25,008 nt of DNA, from the NCBI GenBank assembly GCA_001460835.1, contig CYKH01001669.1:4561-29568 (forward strand). Direction: 5' to 3'. Source of the stretch: Bodo saltans (Eukaryota > Euglenozoa > Kinetoplastea > Eubodonida > Bodonidae). Below, in pieces: positions 1 to 6,758 of this stretch (position 1 is its first letter; each line of letters starts with the position of its first letter). The notes under the pieces were generated by a model. It was given only the letters and a program-made list of their open reading frames with translations, was not told the origin of the DNA and did not search any database. The translations under genes were made by a program, and so were the position numbers.

Positions 1-2247
1 CTCCTTCGGCAGTCTCCAGCATCGACAAACGCAACAGCAGCAGTTGGTCCAGCAGCCTCCTCAACCGGGATGGAAATGGACCCTTCAGCAAATGAAGATT
101 TTCTTATTTTCAACATTTGTCAATTCGCAAAGCACGATCAGCCGCTTGGTACGCGAGCGATCATGCTGAAAGCACTTCTGCGCATTTTCTCTGAGGTGGA
201 TCCGAGGCAAGGCGGATCGATGCTTCTGCTGTGCCCTGAATTTATGACGCTGCCACTTTGTGACATGATACACAAGATTTCGTTATCGTTGAACCCGTCA
301 CGCACTCAGGCTCCCTCGAAAGCGCCTACATCTGTGTCGCCACCTCGTAGCTCCCCATCCAAGAAACATCACGTTGACCCCTCTTTAGACAGTGCTGCTG
401 GGAGAGACGTTCAGCAAGACCGTTATCATTTTGTGATGTTGCTCCGCTGCCTGTGCGACAAGGTGGAGCAATGCAACGAGCTTGCTTCGTACTTTATGTT
501 CCCCAACGGCAAAGGGTCGTCCACGTTTCTCCTGCTCGACAGTATTGTCCCCTACGTGTACGAAACTGCAGTGATTAATCTACCACAGGAGCAGCGATTT
601 GAAACGTATTCTAGTGTTCTACGCGGAGTCTTGTCGTTGGCGAAATCACCGGGTGATGCGATCCAACAGGCTATTTCAGAGCGCGCTGACATTCACTTCG
701 CCGCACAGGATGTTCTTCGTGCAGCGTTTTTGACCATCTGCAAAGTCCCTGACCATTCTGAAATCCGTTTGCAAACAGCGTGCGTCATGGAGACCATGCG
801 TTGGATGGAGGCTCTTTTGGAGCTCCTGCCGGTTGTCGCTGAGAATTGGGAAGTACGAAAATATCTCCAGCAAGAGTTTGTGTGCAGCACTATGCTACCT
901 ATTTTTAGGACACCTGATGAGCGTGCCTACCTTGCCGTGGCGACGCTAGTGATTCATATCTTGAAAGACGCGTTGCCACCCAACTCGTATATCGCCAACC
1001 TGGTGACCCTTGCACTGCTTCAGTCGCGAGTTGGAAATGAGCATCAGGAAATATTTCTGTTCTACACAAAATCTATGCCATCAGATTGGGAAACATCGAC
1101 GCGTGCATTTGCCGAAGAGTACATGTGGCCCAGGCTAAGTGATATTTCTGGCGATGTTGTTTGCGCTACGTTGCAGCTCTTAACTGCATTAGCGTCGAGA
1201 ACGCCACATTTCTTTATGACACACGCGTTGAAGCTGGATGCGGTTGCAAAGCCGCTGTTTTTTACGAGAAGCTATCTTGAGCATCTCATCGAAACATTCA
1301 AACCTGAAAGAGCACCTTCACCGCAGCCAAGTGTAAATGAGGAGAGTGTCACATCTGGCGGGCAACTTCCGCTAAAAAGGAACCTCCGACAAGCGGTTGT
1401 GTCAAAGAAGTCTGGGATTCCTCCCTCGATGTCGGCAGTGAATCCACTCATTCCAAATATCGTGATCAATGATTTCTTCTCAGACCAACTGAAAATTGAC
1501 AAAGGACTGTGTGGGAGCAGCGCCGACGATTTCGTTCGTGATGCGCTCCAACTCATTTTAGAACTCGATGGGGCCTTAACACCAGTGGAGGGCCTTCTTC
1601 ATCGAACAAGAGTAGAGCGTTTTTTGCCCTCGAAGCGAGCGGTGTCGCCTCAGGGTGGTGCAGATGTCGATCCAGCAGATGCTCGTGTGACTTCCCCTCC
1701 CACCTACTGCGCCGGGACAGCCGCACCTGATCAGGAAAACGTCTTTTTTGATCCCGTGATCAACGACGCGCCGCTAGTTGTCGTTTGCTGTGAGTTGATC
1801 AAGTGCATCCTCGAGCATCCATTCTCGGTCAACGCGTTGCTGTCAGAGCTTATCACCACACTCTGCGCTCTTCCTGATGTTCGTGTGTTGTTCACGTTGC
1901 TTGATCCTGTGAACGGCAAATTTGCGTTGGCACTTAAAACCGTGCAAGAGCGTGTGGCAACGATTCTAGCTCATGAAAAGAGGGATTTTATGAACGGAAA
2001 CGCAGCGTCTGCTAGCCGTAAAGCGCTGTTTGAGCGCTGCGCTCAGCGTCCCTATTTCGACCCTGCCGATGAAGCGTTCGGAGGAGATGAGGCTGTTGCC
2101 AGTTCGATGAAAGCTTCCAAAGTGTTTGTTGAGGCATGTGTTTGCTTAGAGGGCCTGCGGCATGAACTGAATGCTGTGGGGGCCTACCAAGTGGTGTCGC
2201 AGAGATTCAGTGAACTCAGCCCTGGGATTCAACGCCCTTTTGAGTAA
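1..2247 (+). CDS. FHIP / RAI16-like protein, 5' end outside window
   Basis: This looks like a member of the FHIP (FTS-Hook-interacting protein, RAI16-like) family, which links Hook proteins to dynein-driven vesicle transport as part of the FTS-Hook-FHIP complex. The frame is open from base 1. The first ATG is at 70, but the 23 codons before it are uninterrupted (Ser/Ala/Thr-rich) and no pyrimidine tract precedes it, so the true start probably lies to the left. The protein is almost all helical. Numbered from the ATG at 70, an N-terminal stretch near residues 24-45 (HDQPLGTRAIMLKALLRIF) fits the family's early 'D.PLG...VL.FF' block. A C-terminal stretch at about 570-612, with HPFSVNALLSELITTLCALP, fits the conserved 'NAxLTxLLxxLAxLP' block. 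Two low-complexity Ser/Pro linkers (about 78-110 and 415-455) separate the helical parts. The family call is from pattern memory and is moderate; gene reality is high. Confidence 0.62.
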   Translation, partial: LLRQSPASTNATAAVGPAASSTGMEMDPSANEDFLIFNICQFAKHDQPLGTRAIMLKALLRIFSEVDPRQGGSMLLLCPEFMTLPLCDMIHKISLSLNPSRTQAPSKAPTSVSPPRSSPSKKHHVDPSLDSAAGRDVQQDRYHFVMLLRCLCDKVEQCNELASYFMFPNGKGSSTFLLLDSIVPYVYETAVINLPQEQRFETYSSVLRGVLSLAKSPGDAIQQAISERADIHFAAQDVLRAAFLTICKVPDHSEIRLQTACVMETMRWMEALLELLPVVAENWEVRKYLQQEFVCSTMLPIFRTPDERAYLAVATLVIHILKDALPPNSYIANLVTLALLQSRVGNEHQEIFLFYTKSMPSDWETSTRAFAEEYMWPRLSDISGDVVCATLQLLTALASRTPHFFMTHALKLDAVAKPLFFTRSYLEHLIETFKPERAPSPQPSVNEESVTSGGQLPLKRNLRQAVVSKKSGIPPSMSAVNPLIPNIVINDFFSDQLKIDKGLCGSSADDFVRDALQLILELDGALTPVEGLLHRTRVERFLPSKRAVSPQGGADVDPADARVTSPPTYCAGTAAPDQENVFFDPVINDAPLVVVCCELIKCILEHPFSVNALLSELITTLCALPDVRVLFTLLDPVNGKFALALKTVQERVATILAHEKRDFMNGNAASASRKALFERCAQRPYFDPADEAFGGDEAVASSMKASKVFVEACVCLEGLRHELNAVGAYQVVSQRFSELSPGIQRPFE

Positions 2248-2310
2248 GACACAAGATGAAAAGTCGCGAGAGGTCTCTTTCTTTTGATTGAATTGTCGTC
2301 TACCGGTAAT

Positions 2311-2402
2311 TGCTTTCTTGTTTTGTCTCCTTTCCTAGAGAGCGATCCTGTCGCGCACCGCAGCGACCCTGTCAGTTAATGGCAACCTAACACTTTGTGC
2401 AG
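2311..2402 (+). promoter_or_regulatory. Probable trans-splice acceptor region for the JmjC gene
   Basis: A pyrimidine-rich tract at 2311-2336 ends in AG at 2337-2338. A second candidate AG lies at 2401-2402, 12 bases before the ATG at 2414. If the first AG is used, the leader contains a 3-codon upstream ORF (ATG at 2379, stop ending at 2390). If the second is used, it does not. Acceptor function is inferred from the kinetoplastid pattern. Confidence 0.5.
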
Positions 2403-2413
2403 ACGGATCTCAA

Positions 2414-3895
2414 ATGCAAGGAACCGCGCATTGCGCTGATACTATTGAATGCGCGATTCTTCTGTTGGACTCTGAGCATGGTGCTCTCTCGTACAGGGCA
2501 TTCCGAGAACTGTGTTTGGTGCCCAATCGCCCTGCGTTGATTCGCAACGTTGCTGCTCAGTTTCAAGTCCATCCTGCCGTATCAACCATTGTTGCCTCCA
2601 TTGGCCATCAAAGGACCGCAATGATCGCACCTTTTGAGCACCTTCTCACCGAGCCAGGCCTCGCGGCACTGTTTGGTGACTTGACTCAAAAGCAGTGCTC
2701 AGCGTACCGTTGTCCAGTGCTGGAGGAGGGTGAGGATCCTTCATGTCAACCGACAACAGAATGTGTCAATGTCACAGTGGAAGACGTCTTCACCTCATGG
2801 GCGACGTCACAGGCACGGAAGCTGCCCTTCCATCATCCTGATCGACTGTACTTGATGAACTGGCATTTTCAAGAAGAGGCGGAGGTTGCTCTGAGGACTC
2901 AATGCTCCTCCTCGTCATTTCACCAGAAAGACGCCATTTACCGAATCCCAGAGTTTCTTGGATTTGATCTGATGCACGCATACCACCTTCACTGTGAGCA
3001 TCACCGCCATCTCCTTGCAACATCTGCACCAGACGATGCCTCGGAGCATAGCATCAGTGCTAACACACCACCGAGATGCACGCCGTTTGGGGACGGGGCT
3101 GCCGATTACAGGTTTGTGTACATTGGAGTCGAGGGCACGTGGACACCGCTGCATCATGATGTATTTGGAACCTTCTCATGGTCGCTTAACCTCAGCGGTA
3201 AGAAGTTGTGGTACTTCCTTACGCCTGAATCGCAGAAGGTCGCTGAGACACTGTGGGGTCCTGCAGGAAGTGCAATGTCGACTCCTCCTCCGGATATTCG
3301 AGTCGTGGCGAACATGACATTTGATACCGTGCTGCAGCAAGAAGGGGAATTGATCTTCGTCCCGAGCCGCTGGTACCATCAAGTGCATAACTTGGAAGGG
3401 ACTGCATATCCAACAACAACAACGTCGCCATCAGACAGGGAGCACGATGCACCCAGAGTTGTGAGTTCCATCAATCACAATTGGATGAGTTTTGAACAAA
3501 TTGACAAAATGGTCGCTCTTTTTGCAGAAGAAGTGAAGAGCCTGCTGCGCATGACGGACAAGGAGACGCGAAACGCTTTCACAACCGCAGAATGGAAAGA
3601 GCTGGTGGACCGAATGTTGCTAGGCAGTGGTGCTTGGAATGTGGCGGTGTTGCAGTCGTTCTTAGCGTTTGTCGAGACCCTCTTACACTCTCTCGAGCAT
3701 AACGCGACGATGATGATTGATGCGTCCTCCACGCAGCAATGGAACGACGCGTGTGGTGGTCACCAACTGTCGTCGTTGATGAAAACGGACTTCTCAACTC
3801 AGCTGATTTCAGAATGGCGCCAAACATTCTCCGATGCCCACAGTATCCTGGAAGAATGCAGTGAGTTAGTGAAGCGCACTGACTCTGTTGGTTAA
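2414..3895 (+). CDS. JMJD4-like JmjC-domain 2-oxoglutarate/Fe(II) hydroxylase
   Basis: This 493-residue protein fits the JMJD4 branch of the JmjC family, cytosolic or nuclear 2-oxoglutarate oxygenases; human JMJD4 hydroxylates a lysine in the release factor eRF1. The N-terminus has the family's 'F...L..N.P.lI.N' opening (FRELCLVPNRPALIRNVAAQ), followed by a DWHL-like block (LYLMNWHFQEE, about residue 140). In the double-stranded beta-helix core the iron ligands are visible: H247 and D249 in the HHD of PLHHDVFG, and the distal H322 in WYHQVHNL. K264 in SGKKLWYF is the expected 2-oxoglutarate contact. Compared with JMJD4 there is a roughly 35-residue variable insert before the core (about 195-230) and a helical C-terminal tail of about 130 residues. 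All catalytic residues are present, so it should be active. The eRF1 substrate is inferred from the family. Confidence 0.85.
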   Translation: MQGTAHCADTIECAILLLDSEHGALSYRAFRELCLVPNRPALIRNVAAQFQVHPAVSTIVASIGHQRTAMIAPFEHLLTEPGLAALFGDLTQKQCSAYRCPVLEEGEDPSCQPTTECVNVTVEDVFTSWATSQARKLPFHHPDRLYLMNWHFQEEAEVALRTQCSSSSFHQKDAIYRIPEFLGFDLMHAYHLHCEHHRHLLATSAPDDASEHSISANTPPRCTPFGDGAADYRFVYIGVEGTWTPLHHDVFGTFSWSLNLSGKKLWYFLTPESQKVAETLWGPAGSAMSTPPPDIRVVANMTFDTVLQQEGELIFVPSRWYHQVHNLEGTAYPTTTTSPSDREHDAPRVVSSINHNWMSFEQIDKMVALFAEEVKSLLRMTDKETRNAFTTAEWKELVDRMLLGSGAWNVAVLQSFLAFVETLLHSLEHNATMMIDASSTQQWNDACGGHQLSSLMKTDFSTQLISEWRQTFSDAHSILEECSELVKRTDSVG

Positions 3896-3967
3896 ACACC
3901 TCAGGCAAACAATGCAAGGTGCCCTCTGTGAGAAAAAGAAACTATTTCCACCCTGGTTGTACGAGAG

Positions 3968-3993
3968 CTCCTTCTTACTTTTCTTCTTTCCAG
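3968..3993 (+). promoter_or_regulatory. Pyrimidine tract and AG acceptor before Cys-rich gene 1
   Basis: A 22-base almost pure pyrimidine run ends in CAG at 3991-3993, 21 bases before the ATG at 4015. This site decides the start of the next gene: an in-frame ATG at 3919 lies upstream of it and would not be in the mature mRNA, and only the ATG at 4015 opens directly with a signal peptide. Confidence 0.65.
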
Positions 3994-4014
3994 AGACAAC
4001 ACAACCCTATCAAA

Positions 4015-4674
4015 ATGAGTTCTCGTCTTCTCCTCTTCGCCGCACTCGCGGCGTTGATCACCGCCCCGACAAGTGCCACGATCAGCTACTGGGACTGTAA
4101 TGCCGCCGATTGTGGCCATTCTAGCTGCTCCTTTGTTGGGAACATCACGGAAGACACCTGTACCTATTCCCCAAAAGGAGATTTGAACATGATCAAGGCA
4201 AACTGCACTCGCAATCCGACATCCGCCCAACTGTGCATAAGCGCAGAGGTGTATGGTCCGTTAAGCTCCTTGCCAGGCGGTGCCGCAGATGCCATTGAAG
4301 GTATTGAGGTCACCCAAACATACCCTGCTGGGATCTGTCTTCCTACAGCCGGCCCGAATGGAACCCCCGCCATCATCTTTACCTCAGGGACACTTCCCAC
4401 AGCCACCTTCAGTTACAACTGCAACACTGATTGCTCTGTCTGTGCTAACAGTGGCACTATCAATGGCACCCTTTTGGAAGCTGGAGGATTCTACAGGCGC
4501 CTCACCAACGTGTTCTCATGCCCAACGCTCATTGCGTACCAAGAATACAGCCGAGAGTTTCTTTGCGATCGCCTCCCACTAAGCTCCACGCAGTACTTTG
4601 TACCTGGAGTGTCCCACTGCAATGGGTACACCGGACGAGTCGATGCAAAAGCAAATTTGTTTACCTGCATCTGA
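4015..4674 (+). CDS. Secreted cysteine-rich protein, family copy 1
   Basis: I do not recognise the family. The protein has 219 residues. It opens with a clear signal peptide (MSSRLLLFAALAALITAPTSA, likely cut after residue 21). The mature part has 14 cysteines and several N-glycosylation sequons (NIT, NCT, NGT twice). There is no later hydrophobic segment and no GPI-type tail, so it is probably secreted. Recurrent blocks shared with the neighbouring copies are a Cys-rich start (CxxxxCxxxxC), MIKANC, the central YGPxxxLPGG, FSYNCNxDCSxC, FSCPxxIxYQEY and the C-terminal NCNGYT...ANLFTCI. It lacks three cysteines that the copy at 5911 has (in the ADC, PCDTC and FSC positions), so one or two disulfides probably differ. 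The start is set by the acceptor AG at 3992-3993. Role unknown; a secreted digestive, binding or surface-associated protein are all possible. Confidence 0.85.
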   Translation: MSSRLLLFAALAALITAPTSATISYWDCNAADCGHSSCSFVGNITEDTCTYSPKGDLNMIKANCTRNPTSAQLCISAEVYGPLSSLPGGAADAIEGIEVTQTYPAGICLPTAGPNGTPAIIFTSGTLPTATFSYNCNTDCSVCANSGTINGTLLEAGGFYRRLTNVFSCPTLIAYQEYSREFLCDRLPLSSTQYFVPGVSHCNGYTGRVDAKANLFTCI

Positions 4675-4790
4675 GCACAACCCATTTTAAAACCGAATTC
4701 GTCGTCGCATGCATCATTTTTGACTATTTTTGTCATTCAATACTGAGTTAGATTGGGCACAATTTGACGATTGATGAGGAAACTCCAGTA

Positions 4791-4827
4791 CTTTTTTTAA
4801 TTCCTTTTTTTTTGGTGCTTGCACGAG
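4791..4827 (+). promoter_or_regulatory. Pyrimidine tract and AG before Cys-rich copy 2
   Basis: A T-rich tract (4791-4820, interrupted only by AA and GG) leads to AG at 4826-4827, nine bases before an ATG at 4836. The decayed copy 2 therefore still carries a plausible trans-splice acceptor and could still be transcribed and capped. Confidence 0.45.
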
Positions 4828-4835
4828 TTAATTTC

Positions 4836-5493
4836 ATGAACCTTATGCCGCAGCTGGTCTCGCGCTAGTGCTCATGGCACTTATGCCGTTTTCATCCGCA
4901 ACCATTTTCTCATGGTTTTGCAACACCGGCAATTGTGCAGAGGGATCGTGTTCTGCCAACGGCAACCTCACTGAAGGGTCATGCAGTCGATCCCCTGCTG
5001 GTACGTACTCAATGGTGAAGGCAAGTTGCATTGCGAACCCCACATCGTCGCAAATGTGCGCGTCAGTGTCGCCATGTACGGCCCTGCAAGCATCATGCCC
5101 GGAGGTGAGGCCGATTGCGTTTCGTCGATTGAAGTGATTGAATCCTTCCCGTGCGACACGTGCCTCCCTATTGGCCCTCATGGAAGCCCAGCGAAGTTTG
5201 CATGCGGCCACCGCCCAGTGTATGGAACGAATTTCAGTTACAATTGCAATGTCGGTTGTTCATTCTGCATTAACGTTGCCGCAGTCGACACAAACTTTGT
5301 GGAGGTGGATGGCTACTACACACGAGCACTCAACGTGTTCTCGTGCCCCAGAATCATCTCTTATCAAGAGTACGCTGGTGAAACTTGTGACTCCGTCCCA
5401 GGTGCTGTGTAATATTACGTACCTGGACTCGCGAACTGCAATGGTTATACAAGAAAATCGAATGCGAATGCGAACCTGTTTACCTGCATTTGA
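4836..5493 (+). pseudogene. Decayed copy 2 of the secreted Cys-rich family
   Basis: This is a full-length relative of copies 1 and 3 that no longer reads through. Three lesions are visible. The first ATG after the acceptor (4836) is out of frame with the hydrophobic signal-peptide core that follows and reaches a stop within 11 codons; the next usable ATG, at 4874, leaves only a stub signal peptide. At 5057-5062 the run TGCGCG has two extra bases (an expanded GC dinucleotide) compared with the intact relatives, shifting the frame. TAA at 5410-5412 stands where the sister fragment downstream has AAA, after which the frame continues to a natural end at 5493 (NANANLFTCI). Away from these sites the family blocks are intact (FSWFCNTGNC, YGPASIMPGG, NFSYNCN, SYQEYAGETC), so decay is recent or the sequence carries errors. 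Confidence 0.75.
5303..5493 (+). repeat. Tandem partial duplication, unit A (3' part of Cys-rich copy 2)
   Basis: This is the 3' 191 bases of copy 2. They recur at 5509-5699 in the same orientation, offset by 206 bases with no indels and about 12 base differences (roughly 94% identity). Confidence 0.9.
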
Positions 5494-5508
5494 AAAAAAA
5501 AAATTTTT

Positions 5509-5699
5509 AGGTGGATGGCTACTACACACGAGCACTCAACGTGTTCTCATGCCCCACTGTCATCTCGTATCAAGAGTACGCTGGTGAAACTTGTGACTCC
5601 GTCCCGGGTGCTGTGAAATATTACGTCCCTGGTCTCGCGAACTGCAACGGTTACACAAAAAAATCGAATGCGAATGCGAACCTGTTTACCTGCATTTGA
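5509..5699 (+). pseudogene. 3' fragment of Cys-rich family (unit B of partial duplication)
   Basis: This fragment encodes the last 62-63 residues of the Cys-rich family (VDGYYTRALNVFSC through NANANLFTCI) with no ATG at its front, no signal peptide and an intact stop at 5697-5699. It is joined to the stop of copy 2 by 15 bases of pure A then T (5494-5508). The AG at 5509-5510, right after the T-run, resembles a splice acceptor at the exact edge of the duplicated segment. Unlike unit A, this copy keeps a sense codon at the position of the premature TAA. As it stands it is a gene fragment, not a gene. Confidence 0.8.
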
Positions 5700-5831
5700 T
5701 CCATCGCAGTGCGAGGTGGCAAAATGTTCGTACGTTTTTCTGATCGGAAATTATTAGCGCTCATTCTTGTTAACATTTTTTGCATCGTTAGCGGCTCCGC
5801 CCAATAACCTCAGCAAGTGCCTAAGCGCTGA

Positions 5832-5897
5832 GCCTTTTTGCTCTCTACCCCTGCTCGAACACTTCCTTTTGTTGTTGATGGCAAAGAACTACACAAG
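5832..5897 (+). promoter_or_regulatory. Pyrimidine tract and AG before Cys-rich copy 3
   Basis: A T/C-rich stretch (5832-5877) precedes AG at 5896-5897, 13 bases before the ATG at 5911. This favours 5911 over the in-frame ATG at 5878 as the translation start, because only 5911 begins immediately with a signal peptide. Confidence 0.5.
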
Positions 5898-5910
5898 CGT
5901 AAGGCTTATC

Positions 5911-6564
5911 ATGCAGCGCGTCATCCTTTGTTTATCAATCGTTCTCTTATCGTTTGCCGTTCCGGCCACAGCTACCATCTTCTCTTGGTTTTGCAACGCT
6001 GGCAACTGTGCTCAAGGGTCTTGCTCAACATACCGAAACCTCACCGAGGGTGTGTGCAGCCCCTCCCCCTCAGGTGCGTACTCAATGGTGAAGGCAAACT
6101 GCAAAGTGAATCCCACCCAGTCCCAGTTGTGCGTCAGCGCTGCTGTCTACGGGCCTGTTGAGCTCTTGCCTGGTGGTGTCGCCGATTGTGTACCGGCCAT
6201 CCAAGTCATCGAATCCTTCCCATGCGACACATGTTTTCCTGCTGGCCCCAACGGAAGCCCCGCCACGTTCTCTTGCTCGACTGCCCCAGTGTATGGAGTA
6301 AACTTCAGCTACAACTGCAACGCTGATTGCTCGTCGTGTTTGAACACTGCGAATGTCGATACCAACATTGTGGAAGTTGCTGGTTACTACTCTTCTGTGG
6401 TGAATATTTTCTCATGTCCCAAGGTTATTTCTTATCAAGAATATTTTGGTCAAACGTGCGACTCCACGCCATACCCACTGAAGTATTACATCCCCGGGCT
6501 TGCCAACTGCAACGGATATGTGGGGCAGTCTAACGCAAGGGCCAATTTATTCACGTGTCTCTAA
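5911..6564 (+). CDS. Secreted cysteine-rich protein, family copy 3
   Basis: This is an intact family member of 217 residues, with a 21-residue signal peptide (MQRVILCLSIVLLSFAVPATA) and a mature part beginning TIFSWFC, the same junction as in the decayed copy 2. It has 17 cysteines in the mature part, an odd number, so at least one is free, joins another chain, or pairs outside the fold. Sequons NLT, NGS and NFS are present. There is no membrane segment and no GPI tail. It is closer to copy 2 than to copy 1: it shares SFPCDTC, the ADC cysteine and the C-terminal YYIPGLANCNGY...NLFTCL. The frame is open further upstream (to 5767), but that part lies before the acceptor and is probably untranslated. 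Family and function are not recognised. Confidence 0.85.
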   Translation: MQRVILCLSIVLLSFAVPATATIFSWFCNAGNCAQGSCSTYRNLTEGVCSPSPSGAYSMVKANCKVNPTQSQLCVSAAVYGPVELLPGGVADCVPAIQVIESFPCDTCFPAGPNGSPATFSCSTAPVYGVNFSYNCNADCSSCLNTANVDTNIVEVAGYYSSVVNIFSCPKVISYQEYFGQTCDSTPYPLKYYIPGLANCNGYVGQSNARANLFTCL

Positions 6565-6700
6565 GAAGAAAAAGAAAATCAAGAAAAAAGATGCGGTCGC
6601 TGGAAAGAAAAGAAAACACATACTGGGGAAGCTCGGAAAAACGATCGCGTAAGTGGTCGAGTGATGGTAATTCATGTCAATGGATTTCTTTTCGAAGTTG

Positions 6701-6744
6701 ATTTCTTTCCTTCCTACATGTTTCGTTGTGCTCAAAAAAAAAAG
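6701..6744 (+). promoter_or_regulatory. Pyrimidine tract and AG before MFS gene 1
   Basis: A T/C run at 6701-6715 is followed by an A-run ending in AG at 6743-6744, 14 bases before the ATG at 6759. This supports 6759 as the start of the transporter. Confidence 0.5.
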
Positions 6745-6758
6745 CACTACTTACGCAA

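Noticed and set aside
3919-4014. In-frame upstream extension of Cys-rich gene 1
   Set aside because: It lies before the acceptor AG at 3992-3993 and would bury the signal peptide inside the protein.
5767-5910. In-frame upstream extension of Cys-rich copy 3
   Set aside because: It lies mostly before the acceptor AG at 5896-5897; the ATG at 5911 opens directly with the signal peptide that matches copy 1 in length and cleavage position.
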